From Ideonella paludis (GTDB lineage: Bacteria; Pseudomonadota; Gammaproteobacteria; Burkholderiales; Burkholderiaceae_C): 64,000 nucleotides of DNA. Shown piece after piece: positions 9,190 through 17,685 of the stretch. The stretch's first letter is position 1. The number at the start of each line of letters is the position of its first letter. The stretch spans positions 62,001 to 126,000 of the forward strand of contig NZ_JAGQDG010000003.1 of the NCBI RefSeq assembly GCF_018069865.1, read 5' to 3'. The position numbers and the translations under genes are program-made. Under the pieces are notes generated by a model. The model worked only from the letters and a program-made list of their open reading frames with translations. It was not told the DNA's origin and made no database searches.

Positions 9190-9939
9190 ATGCAACGACT
9201 GCTCTCGGCGCTGCGTTCAGCGCTCTACATTGCCTTTTTAACGGCCACCGTCATTCCTTGGGCCACCGCAGTGGTCTTGGCCTCCGTGGTCTTGAGTGGC
9301 ACGCGCATCTACTGGATGTGCGCCGGCTGGCTCAAGCTTTCTATTTGGGGCGCGCGCGCTATTTGTGGCGTGCACTATCGCGTTCACGGCATGGAGAACG
9401 TGCCCGACGCGGCCCATGCCCGCGATGCGGTGATCTTGGCCTCCAAGCACCAAAGCACCTGGGAGACCTTTGCCTTCCCGGCCTTGATGCCGCATCCGCT
9501 GTGCTATGTGTTCAAGCGCGAGTTGCTGTGGATTCCGTTTTTTGGCTGGGCCATGGCCCGCATGGACATGATCCACATCGACCGTAGCAAGCGCTCCGAA
9601 GCTTGGAACAAAGTGGCGGAGCAGGGCAAGCGCTACATGGCCGAAGGCAACTGGGTCATCATGTTCCCGGAAGGCACACGGGCAGCGCGGGGCGAGCAAG
9701 GCGTCTACAAATCCGGCGCTTCGCGCCTGGCCATTGCGGCGGGCAAACCCATCGTGCCCATTGCGGTGACTTCCGCCGTGTGTTGGCCGCGCAAGAGCTT
9801 TTTGCTGAAGCCCGGCACCATCGATGTCTCCATTGGCCGCCCCATCTCCTCAGAAGGCCGTCAAGCGGATGAGTTGATGCGCGAGGTCGAGACCTGGATC
9901 GAGGCCGAGATGCGCCGCCTGGACCCCGCCGCCTACTGA
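9190..9939 (+). CDS. plsC: 1-acyl-sn-glycerol-3-phosphate acyltransferase
   Basis: 250 aa inner-membrane acyltransferase making phosphatidic acid from lysophosphatidate. Hydrophobic segments lie at 10-60. The catalytic block is KHQSTWE (86-92), an HX4E version of the family HX4D motif, followed by the substrate block FPEGTR and the later block IVPIAVTS. HQS(A/T)WE variants are common in betaproteobacterial PlsC. ATG 9190 lies 13 bp after the gmhB stop and starts directly with a membrane segment; the frame stays open upstream into gmhB but that part is not family-like. Confidence 0.93.
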   Translation: MQRLLSALRSALYIAFLTATVIPWATAVVLASVVLSGTRIYWMCAGWLKLSIWGARAICGVHYRVHGMENVPDAAHARDAVILASKHQSTWETFAFPALMPHPLCYVFKRELLWIPFFGWAMARMDMIHIDRSKRSEAWNKVAEQGKRYMAEGNWVIMFPEGTRAARGEQGVYKSGASRLAIAAGKPIVPIAVTSAVCWPRKSFLLKPGTIDVSIGRPISSEGRQADELMREVETWIEAEMRRLDPAAY

Positions 9940-9972
9940 AGGCCAGGGTGGGGCCCGCCTAGAATTTCGGCC

Positions 9973-10905
9973 ATGTCTCGGTTTCGGCTGCCCCTTCAAC
10001 TTTCGCTGTTCGACGCACTGCTGGAGCCAGCAGAAAAACCGACCGCGGCACCAACGCCGCTGTCGCAAGCCCCGGCACAGCCGCCTCGCCCGCCGGCACC
10101 GGAGCATCCGCGTCTGACCACGCTGGCCCCGCATGCGCCGGGCACCGTGGACCACCGCCACCCGCAAGCCGACCGCGAGATCCTGCTGGGCGAGTCGCTG
10201 GTGGCCTACCAGCTCAAACGCGCACGCCGCAAGTCGGTGGGCTTTGTGGTCAGCGCTGATGGCCTGGTGGTGACTGCGCCGCGCTGGGTGGGGCAAAGCG
10301 AGATCGACAAGCTCTTGCGCGAGAAATCGGCTTGGTTGCTGCGCAAATTGGCCGAGCAGCAAGAGCGTCGCAAGCGCCTGGAGTCCTCGCGCATCGAATG
10401 GCGCGATGGGGCGACCTTGCCGTTCTTGGGCGAACCCTTGCGCTTGGTGCTGAATGCATCTGGTGCTAGTGCTCACTTGCAGTCAATACCAGACGCCCCA
10501 GCGGGTGAGCCACGCCAAGCTCTGCACTTGGCCCTGCCACTCAGTGCTGAGCCCCAACAGATCCGCGATGTCGTCCAAAGCTGGCTGCAGCGTCAGGCCA
10601 AACAGGTCTTCGAAGCGCGTTGCCAACACTTTACGATGGCGCTGGGGGTGACCATGAAGCGCCTGAGCCTCAGCTCTGCCCAAACCCGCTGGGGGAGTGC
10701 CACGGCCGATGGCGCCATTCGCCTGAACTGGCGCTTGATCCATTTCGGCCTGCCAGTGATCGACTATGTGGTGGCGCATGAGTTGGCCCACCTGCGCGAA
10801 ATGAACCACAGCCCGGCCTTTTGGGAGGTGGTGCGGTCGGTGGTACCCGACTTCGCCACCGCCCGCGAAAGCCTCGCGAAAGACGTGTTGCCGCCACTGG
10901 GCTAG
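9973..10905 (+). CDS. YgjP-like (DUF45) M48-type zinc metallopeptidase
   Basis: 310 aa. The C-terminal domain holds the zinc motif HELAHLREMNHS (HExxH at 269-273) with a third ligand in the following helix (NHSPAFW), typical of the YgjP/WLM metallopeptidase family. The preceding core (RRKSVGFVVSADGLVVTAPRW) is also typical. Residues 1-75 are Pro/Ala-rich and probably disordered. The biological substrate is unknown; YgjP-like genes are often next to helicases or hsdR-like genes, but here it simply ends the plsC operon. Its stop codon TAG overlaps the first base of the downstream inverted-repeat element. Confidence 0.85.
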   Translation: MSRFRLPLQLSLFDALLEPAEKPTAAPTPLSQAPAQPPRPPAPEHPRLTTLAPHAPGTVDHRHPQADREILLGESLVAYQLKRARRKSVGFVVSADGLVVTAPRWVGQSEIDKLLREKSAWLLRKLAEQQERRKRLESSRIEWRDGATLPFLGEPLRLVLNASGASAHLQSIPDAPAGEPRQALHLALPLSAEPQQIRDVVQSWLQRQAKQVFEARCQHFTMALGVTMKRLSLSSAQTRWGSATADGAIRLNWRLIHFGLPVIDYVVAHELAHLREMNHSPAFWEVVRSVVPDFATARESLAKDVLPPLG

Positions 10906-11169
10906 GGCCTGTTAACACTACGGCAAGGGGCGCGAAGCGACGAATTGGGGCGCCCATGTAGGCGCAATGCGCTGCCCGCACTCGTGTGCGGGCGAGCGTT
11001 GCAACGACGAGGGGCACCCCAATACGCCGCTTCCCATCGGGTTGTGGCCAAAAAGGGCGCAAGCGGCGTTGCAAATCCTCGCCGGGCGGATAGCCCGGCT
11101 GCGGTTTGCGCCTTGCCTGCGCCCTTTTTGACTCACAACGCGTCCCCTTGCCGTAGTGTTAACAGGCCC
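10905..11169. repeat. MITE-like element with 26 bp perfect terminal inverted repeats
   Basis: 265 bp segment bounded by perfect 26 bp inverted repeats (10905-10930, beginning GGGCCTGTTAACACTACGG; complement at 11144-11169). No ORF inside reads like a protein. The interior has several short hairpins (for example around GCCCGCACTCGTGTGCGGGC). Flanking tetranucleotides are CTAG on the left and CTGG on the right, a possible imperfect target duplication if the tips are taken as GGCCTGTT. The size, lack of coding and TIR structure fit a non-autonomous MITE mobilised by a transposase elsewhere. It abuts the stop of the metallopeptidase gene. Confidence 0.8.
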
Positions 11170-11366
11170 TGGCTGATCTTATGTCTCTGAATCGAGAGAC
11201 GGATGCCAACTTTGTTGCGGAAAACGCCCTTGCCCCCTGTCATCCCCCCCCAAAGGGGGATAGTGGATTGACCCCCCCCTGGGCACACTCTCTTCACCGC
11301 TGTCACGCAAGGCTAGATGAAGGTCCAGGGAGGACTAAAACGCTTCTGCGGCATCAAAGAGGGAGG
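11170..11366 (+). other. Non-coding stretch upstream of an isolated terminator
   Basis: About 200 bp without a convincing gene. It contains a C-run/G-run hairpin (CCCCCCCCAAAGGGGG near 11246-11261), a TTGACC box near 11275 and a purine-rich stretch AAAGAGGGAGGAAG just before the terminator. A 68-codon open frame starting at 11181 has no family resemblance and ends within the terminator hairpin. Because a strong terminator follows, a small RNA is possible, but read-through from the metallopeptidase operon is an equally good explanation. Confidence 0.35.
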
Positions 11367-11403
11367 AAGCCGGTCAACGCAAGTTGATCGGCTTTCTTAT
11401 TTC
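11367..11403 (+). terminator. Rho-independent terminator with GCAA tetraloop
   Basis: A 12 bp stem (11367-11378 with 11383-11394, one G-T pair) closes a GCAA tetraloop and is followed by the T-rich tract TCTTATTTC. The poly-T side shows it works on plus-strand transcripts. The nearest plus-strand gene upstream ends at 10905, before the inverted-repeat element. Confidence 0.75.
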
Positions 11404-11482
11404 TGCTGCCTCTCACCGGGCTCTGGCGAGCGCGCCTCTGAGGGTCTCCCTGTGGACCGTCCGGCGAACAGATGACGTAGAC

Positions 11483-11502
11483 TGACGTTTACGTCAACGT
11501 CA
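11483..11502. promoter_or_regulatory. Palindromic operator, probable LiuR-type MerR binding site
   Basis: Perfect inverted repeat TGACGTT-N6-AACGTCA, ending 16 bp before the regulator start codon. ACGT-centred palindromes of this kind are known for MerR-family LiuR regulators of branched-chain amino-acid catabolism. The position implies autoregulation and control of the downstream operon. Confidence 0.65.
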
Positions 11503-11518
11503 ACTGATCGCTGCCACC

Positions 11519-11968
11519 ATGCCCACTGCTTCCCGCCAAGCGCGCCGCGCTGCGGACGCCGACGACTCGGTCGACAGCCGGGGCGAGCCTCGCACCTTCA
11601 CCATCACCGAGCTGGCCCAAGAGTTCGACATCACGCCCCGCGCGATTCGCTTCTATGAAGATGTGGGGCTGATGGAGCCTGCCCGCTCGGGCCGTAACCG
11701 GGTCTACACCCACCGAGATCGCACTCGGCTCAAGCTCACCTTGCGCGGCAAGCGATTGGGGCTGAGTCTGCAAGAGATCAAGCAATTGGTGGACATGTAC
11801 GAGTCGGGCACCGACACCCGGCCGCAACTGGAGGCCTTCATGCAGGTGCTGGCCAACCACCGCAGCCAGTTGGAGCAGCAGTTGGAGGATATTCAAGTGA
11901 CGCTGGCCGAGATCGAACAACATGAATTGCGCTGCCGCAGCCTCTTGGCCAAGCGGCCCAAAACCTGA
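11519..11968 (+). CDS. MerR-family regulator, LiuR-like
   Basis: 149 aa. After a 24-residue polar leader, the MerR winged helix is plain (FTITELAQEFDITPRAIRFYEDVGL, then R-x-Y-T-x-x-D), followed by the dimerisation coiled coil (about 100-135). There are no metal-binding cysteines in the effector region apart from one near residue 140, which favours the LiuR/CoA-ester type over metal sensors. It sits 5 bp before the carbonic anhydrase gene and leads the fatty/branched-chain acyl-CoA cluster. A palindromic operator lies just upstream. Confidence 0.8.
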   Translation: MPTASRQARRAADADDSVDSRGEPRTFTITELAQEFDITPRAIRFYEDVGLMEPARSGRNRVYTHRDRTRLKLTLRGKRLGLSLQEIKQLVDMYESGTDTRPQLEAFMQVLANHRSQLEQQLEDIQVTLAEIEQHELRCRSLLAKRPKT

Positions 11969-11973
11969 GCCCT

Positions 11974-12636
11974 ATGACCACCCAACTGACCGAACTGTTT
12001 GAAAGCAACCGCCAATGGGCGGCGCGCACCGAGGCCCAAGAGCCTGGGTTTTTCAGCAAGCTGCTGGAGCAGCAAACGCCTCAATACCTGTGGATTGGCT
12101 GCGCCGACAGCCGCGTGCCCGCCAATGAATTGGTGGGCCTCTTACCGGGTGAGTTATTCGTCCACCGCAATGTGGCCAATGTCGTCGCGCATTCCGACCT
12201 CAACGCCTTGTCCGTCATTCAGTTTGCAGTTGACGGCTTGAAGGTGCAGCACATCATCGTGGTGGGCCATTCCAACTGCGGTGGCGTCAAGGCGGCGCTC
12301 AACGATATGCGCCTAGGCTTGGTCGACAACTGGCTGCGTCATGTCAAAGATGTTCGCCACCAGCACCAGGCCTTGCTCGAGCAGATTCCCCCCGAGCGCC
12401 GGGTCGATGCCTTGTGCGAATTGAACGTGCTGGAGCAAGCGCGCAATGTCTGCACCACCACGGTGGTGCTCGACGCCTGGGCCCGTGGCCAGGAGATCGT
12501 GGTGCATGGCTGGGTTTATGGCCTGCACAACGGCTTGTTGGACGACTTGAAGATGACCGCCCGAGCGGCCGAGGACGTGGACGCGGCATACGCGCAAGCG
12601 CTTCGCGGCATTCGCCAACGCTATGTGGCTGATTGA
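11974..12636 (+). CDS. can: Beta-class carbonic anhydrase
   Basis: 220 aa cytoplasmic zinc enzyme that interconverts CO2 and bicarbonate. Zinc ligands C43, H99 and C102 and the D45-R47 dyad are visible in CADSRVP and GHSNCGG. The length and the NVAN motif match E. coli Can. Its place in an acyl-CoA operon suggests supply of bicarbonate for biotin carboxylases; in this autotroph it could also help RuBisCO. Only 5 bp separate it from the MerR gene. Confidence 0.95.
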   Translation: MTTQLTELFESNRQWAARTEAQEPGFFSKLLEQQTPQYLWIGCADSRVPANELVGLLPGELFVHRNVANVVAHSDLNALSVIQFAVDGLKVQHIIVVGHSNCGGVKAALNDMRLGLVDNWLRHVKDVRHQHQALLEQIPPERRVDALCELNVLEQARNVCTTTVVLDAWARGQEIVVHGWVYGLHNGLLDDLKMTARAAEDVDAAYAQALRGIRQRYVAD

Positions 12637-12668
12637 ACCCCTGTCTCTGTGAATGAAGGAGCTTTCTC

Positions 12669-13847
12669 ATGAGTGATCCCATCGTCATTGTTTCGGCCGC
12701 CCGCACCCCCATCGGTGGTCTCTTGGGTGACTTTGCCAACCTGCCGGCCTGGGAGCTGGGCGGGGTGGCCATCAAGGCCGCGGTCGAGCGCGCGGGCGTG
12801 CCCGGCGACGCCGTGAACGAAGTGCTGATGGGCAACTGCCTGATGGCTGGGCAGGGCCAAGCGCCGGCACGCCAAGCGGTGCTCAAGGCCGGCTTGCCGC
12901 AGTCGGCCGGTGCCGTCACGCTCAGCAAGATGTGTGGCTCGGGCATGCGCGCCATGATGTTTGCCCATGACATGCTGGCCGCAGGCAGCGTGGAGGTGTT
13001 GGTCGCCGGCGGCATGGAGAGCATGACCAACGCCCCGCACCTGATGTTCGCCCGCAAAGGCGTGAAGTACGGCGCCACCCAGATGTTCGACCACATGGCC
13101 ATGGATGGCCTGGAAGACGCCTACGAGCGCGGCAAGGCCATGGGTGTCTTTGCAGAGCAATGCGTGGCGAAGTACGGCTTCACCCGCGAGGCCCAAGACG
13201 CTTTCGCTATTGCGTCAACCACCCGTGCCAAGCAGGCCAATGAAGACGGCAGCTTCGACTGGGAAATCGCCCCCGTGACCCTGGCCGGTCGAGGTGGCGA
13301 GGTGCAGATCAAGCACGACGAACAGCCCTTCAAGGCCAAGCTCGACAAGATCGCTGGCCTCAAGCCTGCCTTCAAGAAAGACGGCACCATCACCGCCGCC
13401 AATGCCTCCAGCATCTCTGATGGCGCTGCGGCGCTGGTGCTGATGCGGGCCTCCACCGCCGCGCGCATGGGCCTCTCACCTGTGGCGCGCATCGTTTCGC
13501 ACGCCGTGCATGCGCAAGCGCCCGAGTGGTTCTCCACCGCCCCGGCCGGCGCCATCCAAAAGGCCTTGGCCAAGGCCGGCTGGGGGCCTGAGCAGGTCGA
13601 CCTGTGGGAAGTCAACGAGGCCTTTGCTGCGGTGACCATGGCCGCGATGCACGAGTTCAAGCTGCCGCACGAAATCGTCAACGTCCACGGCGGCGCCTGT
13701 GCCCTGGGTCACCCCATTGGCGCCTCGGGTGCGCGCATCGTCGTCACCCTCTTGGGTGCGCTCAAAAAGCAAGGCAAAAAGCGCGGCATGGCCTCGCTGT
13801 GCATTGGCGGCGGCGAAGCCACGGCCCTGGCCGTCGAGATGCTCTGA
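12669..13847 (+). CDS. Acetyl-CoA C-acetyltransferase (thiolase)
   Basis: 392 aa, the standard thiolase length. The nucleophile is C89 (LSKMCGSGM), with H348 (CALGHPIGASG) and C378 (CIGGGEA) forming the rest of the active site. It condenses or cleaves acetyl-CoA/acetoacetyl-CoA at the end of leucine or fatty acid degradation. An AAGGAGCTTTC site precedes the ATG. It is followed 6 bp later by an SDR. Confidence 0.95.
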   Translation: MSDPIVIVSAARTPIGGLLGDFANLPAWELGGVAIKAAVERAGVPGDAVNEVLMGNCLMAGQGQAPARQAVLKAGLPQSAGAVTLSKMCGSGMRAMMFAHDMLAAGSVEVLVAGGMESMTNAPHLMFARKGVKYGATQMFDHMAMDGLEDAYERGKAMGVFAEQCVAKYGFTREAQDAFAIASTTRAKQANEDGSFDWEIAPVTLAGRGGEVQIKHDEQPFKAKLDKIAGLKPAFKKDGTITAANASSISDGAAALVLMRASTAARMGLSPVARIVSHAVHAQAPEWFSTAPAGAIQKALAKAGWGPEQVDLWEVNEAFAAVTMAAMHEFKLPHEIVNVHGGACALGHPIGASGARIVVTLLGALKKQGKKRGMASLCIGGGEATALAVEML

Positions 13848-13853
13848 CGCACC

Positions 13854-14531
13854 ATGACTCACCCTCAGTCGGTCCTGGTGATTGGCGCCTCGCGCGGCAT
13901 TGGCTTGGAGCTGGTGCGCCAGTACCGCGCCGCGGGTGCCCAAGTGGTGGCTACCGCGCGCGATGCGGCGGGCTTGGCCCGCCTTAGCGCGCTCGGTGCC
14001 AAGGCCTTAACGCTGGACATCGCTGACGCGGTGAGCGCCTCAGGCTTGGCCTGGCAGATCGACGGTGAAGCCTTTGAGGTGGTGGTCATCAACGCCGGCG
14101 TCTATGGCCCGCGCCAAGATGCGCTGAGCATTCCCACCCAGGCCGACTTCGACCAGGTCATGCACACCAATGTGCTGGGCCCGATGCGGGTGTTGCCGCA
14201 AGTGGCCGAAGCCTTAGCGCCGCAGGCCCGGCTGGCCATCATCTCTTCGCGCATGGGCTCCATGGGCCTGCGCAGCAATGCCTCGGGTTGGCTCTATCGG
14301 GCCTCCAAGGCGGCGGTGAACTCAGTGCTCAAAGATGCGTCCTTGGTGTTGCAGGGCAAGGCCCTGTGCGTGGCCTTGCACCCCGGCTGGGTGCGCACCG
14401 ACATGGGCGGGCCCGAGGCCGACCTCAGCCCTGAAGACAGCGCCACGCAACTGCGGGCGAACATGGCGGGCTTGCAGGCCGAGCACCACGGCTGCCTCTT
14501 GGATATTGACGGCCAAGTGCTGCCTTGGTGA
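13854..14531 (+). CDS. Short-chain dehydrogenase/reductase
   Basis: 225 aa classical SDR fold. NAD(P)-binding GASRGIG lies at 11-17, INAG about 80-83, the catalytic Ser in AIISSRMGS and YRASK in the active site, and PGWVRTDMGG near the C-terminus. It resembles the C-factor/CsgA-like SDR group. The substrate is not deducible; within this operon it may act on a 3-hydroxyacyl intermediate. Confidence 0.85.
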   Translation: MTHPQSVLVIGASRGIGLELVRQYRAAGAQVVATARDAAGLARLSALGAKALTLDIADAVSASGLAWQIDGEAFEVVVINAGVYGPRQDALSIPTQADFDQVMHTNVLGPMRVLPQVAEALAPQARLAIISSRMGSMGLRSNASGWLYRASKAAVNSVLKDASLVLQGKALCVALHPGWVRTDMGGPEADLSPEDSATQLRANMAGLQAEHHGCLLDIDGQVLPW

Positions 14532-14546
14532 CCCACGAGCCAAGCC

Positions 14547-14972
14547 ATGAGTCTTCAAGAAGTCGAGCAGTTTGTTCAGCGCTACCAAGCGGCTTTCAAT
14601 GCCCTGGACGGCGACGCGGTGGCAGACCTGTGGCACTCGCCGTCGGGCATTGCGGATGAGCGCGCTGGTCAGGGGGCTTTGACTTGGTGGCCTGACGAGG
14701 CTCCCATGCGGGCTAACCATCGCGCCCTGTGCGGTGTCTATGCCCAGGCGGGCTTTCATGCCACCGAGGGGCGCATCGTGGCGCATCAAGACCTGGGTGC
14801 CCAACACAGCACGGCCTTGCTGCACTGGGTGATCCGTCGCCAAGATGGCTCAACGCTCCAGTCCTTTCACACTCACTATCACCTGATGCGCGGACCGCAA
14901 GGCCCTCAAGTGCTGCTGTGCACCGCATTCCAAGAAAACCTGTCGGAGATGAAGCCCTATGCTGCTCAGTGA
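14547..14972 (+). CDS. NTF2-like (SnoaL/DUF4440-type) protein
   Basis: 141 aa with the NTF2-like cone pattern: an N-terminal helix ([24 protein letters not shown]) then strands such as [12 protein letters not shown]. It overlaps the acyl-CoA dehydrogenase start by 14 bp, showing operon membership. No catalytic role can be assigned; such proteins often act as isomerase or dehydratase-like accessory domains, or as binding proteins. Confidence 0.7.
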   Translation: MSLQEVEQFVQRYQAAFNALDGDAVADLWHSPSGIADERAGQGALTWWPDEAPMRANHRALCGVYAQAGFHATEGRIVAHQDLGAQHSTALLHWVIRRQDGSTLQSFHTHYHLMRGPQGPQVLLCTAFQENLSEMKPYAAQ

Positions 14973-16095
14973 AGACCATCGCGCCGTTCAAGATGCCGTG
15001 CGCTCTTTTGTGCAAGACCAGATTGCGCCCCATGCGGCGCGCTGGGACAAGGAACACCACTTTCCTGAGCTGGAGCTCAAGGGCTTGGCGGCCTTGGGCT
15101 GCTACGGGGTGGCCGTGCCCACCGAGTACGACGGCGCGGGCCTGGACTACCTGGCGCTGGCCTTGATCTTGGAAGAAGTCGCAGCCGGTGACGGCGGCAC
15201 CTCCACCGTGGTCAGCGTCAACAACTGCCCGGTCTGCTCGATCTTGATGGCTTTTGGCAATGAGGACCAAAAGCAGCGCTTTCTGAAGCCCCTGGCGCGT
15301 GGCGACATGCTGGGCGCCTTTTGCCTGACCGAGCCGCATGTGGGCTCCGAGGCGGGCGGCCTGCGCACCACCGCGCAGCGGGATGGTGACGACTACGTGC
15401 TCAACGGCGTCAAGCAGTTCATCACCAGCGGCAAAAATGGCGACGTGGCCATCGTGATGGCCGTCACCGACAAAGCCGCAGGCAAGAAGGGCATCAGCGC
15501 CTTTCTGGTGCCCACGGCCACGCCGGGCTATACCGTGGCGCGCATCGAAGACAAGATGGGCCAGCACAGCTCGGACACAGCGCAAATCTTGTTCGAAAAC
15601 TGCCGCATCCCGGCGGCCAACCGCCTGGGCGATGAAGGCCAGGGTTTGAAGATCGCGCTCTCTGGCCTGGAGGGCGGCCGCATCGGCATTGCCAGCCAAA
15701 GTGTGGGCATGGCCCGTGCGGCTTTTGAGGCAGCCCTCAAATACGCCAAGGAGCGCGTGGCTTTTGGCGAGCCCATCTTTGAGCACCAGGCCGTGCAGCA
15801 CAAGCTGGCCGACATGGCCACCCAGATCGAGGCCGCGCGCCAGCTCATCTGGCATGCGGCCAGCTTGAAGGACGCCGGCCTGCCTTGCCTCAAAGAGGCG
15901 GCCATGGCCAAGCTCTTTGCCAGCGAGATGGCCGAGAAGGTCTGCTCCGCGGCCATCCAAGTGCATGGCGGCTACGGCTATGTCAGCGACTTTCCCGTCG
16001 AGCGCATTTACCGCGATGTGCGCGTCTGCCAGATCTATGAAGGCACCTCTGAAGTGCAGAAGATCTTGATCGGCCGGGCCCTCGCCAACGCATGA
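14959..16095 (+). CDS. Acyl-CoA dehydrogenase
   Basis: 378 aa short/branched-chain type. The FAD and substrate motifs are [16 protein letters not shown] and the C-terminal [17 protein letters not shown]...YEGTSEVQ, with the catalytic base E361. It oxidises acyl-CoA to enoyl-CoA, passing electrons to ETF. It starts within the preceding gene and its stop overlaps the next start (ATGA), giving a tightly coupled operon. The substrate range (isovaleryl, isobutyryl or butyryl) is not certain. Confidence 0.93.
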   Translation: MLLSEDHRAVQDAVRSFVQDQIAPHAARWDKEHHFPELELKGLAALGCYGVAVPTEYDGAGLDYLALALILEEVAAGDGGTSTVVSVNNCPVCSILMAFGNEDQKQRFLKPLARGDMLGAFCLTEPHVGSEAGGLRTTAQRDGDDYVLNGVKQFITSGKNGDVAIVMAVTDKAAGKKGISAFLVPTATPGYTVARIEDKMGQHSSDTAQILFENCRIPAANRLGDEGQGLKIALSGLEGGRIGIASQSVGMARAAFEAALKYAKERVAFGEPIFEHQAVQHKLADMATQIEAARQLIWHAASLKDAGLPCLKEAAMAKLFASEMAEKVCSAAIQVHGGYGYVSDFPVERIYRDVRVCQIYEGTSEVQKILIGRALANA

Positions 16096-16697
16096 AGCCG
16101 GCCGATGCCGCGGTCTTGCGCGGCTTGAAGCGGCGACTCGACAGGCCGGCCGCTGATGCCTTGGTGCACCTTCACGGCGAGCGCCCGGTATCGCCCACGC
16201 TGGCCGCTTGGCTGGCGGCACGCGGCTCGCTGTCAGCGCGCCTGCACCGGGCGATGGGGCCGCTGGCCGTGGCCCGGCTGGCGCAAGGCCTGCAGCCCGC
16301 TTGGAGTGATGAGCACGCCTTGTTGGGCCTGCCCGCCACGTCCCCATTGCATGCCCGCGAAGTGCTGCTGTATGGCGCAGGCCTGCCCTTGGTCTATGCC
16401 CGCTCGGTGACCTCGCAACAGGCCTCGCGCGGCCCATGGCGCGCCATTCGCGGCCTGGGCCAGCGGCCGCTGGCGGAGCTGCTCTTCATGCGGCGAGACA
16501 TCACCCGCTCTGAGCTGTGCGCCCGCCGCCTGTGCGGGCCTGAGGCGCAGCGCGTTGGCCACGCTTGGGAGAGGGCGGTTGGCGCATCACCCAGCGGCCC
16601 CTGGTGGCGCCGCCATTCGGTGTTCCACTTTCATGGCGCGCCCCTGCTGGTGTGCGAGTACTTTGGGGCCCATGCCCAATACTGGCCCCACCCCTGA
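16092..16697 (+). CDS. ubiC: Chorismate lyase-like protein (UbiC family)
   Basis: 201 aa. It has the UbiC pattern: [18 protein letters not shown], then [12 protein letters not shown] and [20 protein letters not shown]. UbiC converts chorismate to 4-hydroxybenzoate and pyruvate at the start of ubiquinone synthesis. It ends the MerR-led operon, overlapping the acyl-CoA dehydrogenase stop by 4 bp, an unexpected partner for a quinone gene, although acyl-CoA dehydrogenase electrons do flow to ubiquinone. Confidence 0.82.
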   Translation: MKPADAAVLRGLKRRLDRPAADALVHLHGERPVSPTLAAWLAARGSLSARLHRAMGPLAVARLAQGLQPAWSDEHALLGLPATSPLHAREVLLYGAGLPLVYARSVTSQQASRGPWRAIRGLGQRPLAELLFMRRDITRSELCARRLCGPEAQRVGHAWERAVGASPSGPWWRRHSVFHFHGAPLLVCEYFGAHAQYWPHP

Positions 16698-16709
16698 GTC
16701 CGCTGCCCC

Positions 16710-17612
16710 TCAGTTTGGCACCACGTCCGTCGGGTACTTCCAGAACTCCTTGAGCAGGTAGTTCATCGGCAGGTTCAAGGCCGTGTTCTTGGGCGGGATG
16801 GGCTTCATGAACCAGCGCTCATACAAGGCCTGGGCCTCGCCACTGCGGATCAGGCGCTTCAACTCCTCATCGACCAAGCGCTTGAAGACGGGGTCATCCT
16901 TGGGCAGCATGATGGCCAGCGGTTCAATGGTCAGCAGCTTGCCCACCACCTTGAGGCTCTCCGGGTTGGGGCTGGCGGCTCTCAGGCCGAACAACAGCAC
17001 ATCGTCCATCGCAAAGCCATCGGCCTCACCTTTGGCCACCATCTCCACGGCCTTGGCGTGGTCCGGCGCCTCCAAAATCTGGATCTTCAGCAGCCGGTCT
17101 TTGTTGGCGCGCTCAATGGCTTTGAGGGGGGTGGTGCCCTTGGTCGACACCAAACGCTTGCCCTCAAAGTCCGCCAGGTCCTTGATGGGGCTGTCCGCCC
17201 GGACCAAGTAGCGCGCGCCGGTGATGTAGTGCGGCACGGTGAAGGCGACCTTGGCACGGCGCTCTGCGTTGTTGGTGGTGGAGCCGCACTCCAGCTCGGC
17301 CTGGCGTGACTCGATGACCTGAATACGATCCGCCCCACTGACCTGACGCCAGGTGATGGGCAAGTCCTTCAGGGCCAATTGCTTCTTCACCGCCTCGGCC
17401 ACTTTCAGGCAGATGTCCACCGCATAGCCCATGGGCTTTTTGTCGGGGCCCAAGAAGGAGAACGGCACCGAGGACTCGCGATGTGCGATGGTCAGGTTGC
17501 CCTTCTTGCGCACCTGCTCCAGCACGGAGGCGCTGCCCTCTTGCGCTGTGACGGGGCTCGCCAAGGTCAAGGCGATGGTCAGGCCATAAAAGAGGCGACG
17601 GGGCTGGCGCAT
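16710..17612 (-). CDS. Periplasmic amino-acid-binding protein (GltI-like)
   Basis: 300 aa with a signal peptide (RLFYGLTIALTLASPVTAQ) and an SBP_bac_3 domain (VLEQVRKKGNLTIAHRESSVPFSF, then TTNNAERRAKVAFTVPHY). It resembles the glutamate/aspartate-binding protein GltI. No permease or ATPase genes are next to it, so it is an orphan binding protein here. ATG 17612 is chosen because it opens the signal peptide; the frame upstream is non-conserved. Confidence 0.88.
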   Translation of the reverse strand: MRQPRRLFYGLTIALTLASPVTAQEGSASVLEQVRKKGNLTIAHRESSVPFSFLGPDKKPMGYAVDICLKVAEAVKKQLALKDLPITWRQVSGADRIQVIESRQAELECGSTTNNAERRAKVAFTVPHYITGARYLVRADSPIKDLADFEGKRLVSTKGTTPLKAIERANKDRLLKIQILEAPDHAKAVEMVAKGEADGFAMDDVLLFGLRAASPNPESLKVVGKLLTIEPLAIMLPKDDPVFKRLVDEELKRLIRSGEAQALYERWFMKPIPPKNTALNLPMNYLLKEFWKYPTDVVPN

Positions 17613-17685
17613 GATGCTCACTCGGGTACTGCAAAGGGGCGAGATACTGCCACGTGAGGGGCTGCCTTGCCAAGAAGGACTTGGC

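Noticed and set aside
14713-16437. Minus-strand 574-codon frame
   Set aside because: Antisense to the acyl-CoA dehydrogenase and UbiC-like genes; no recognisable domain.
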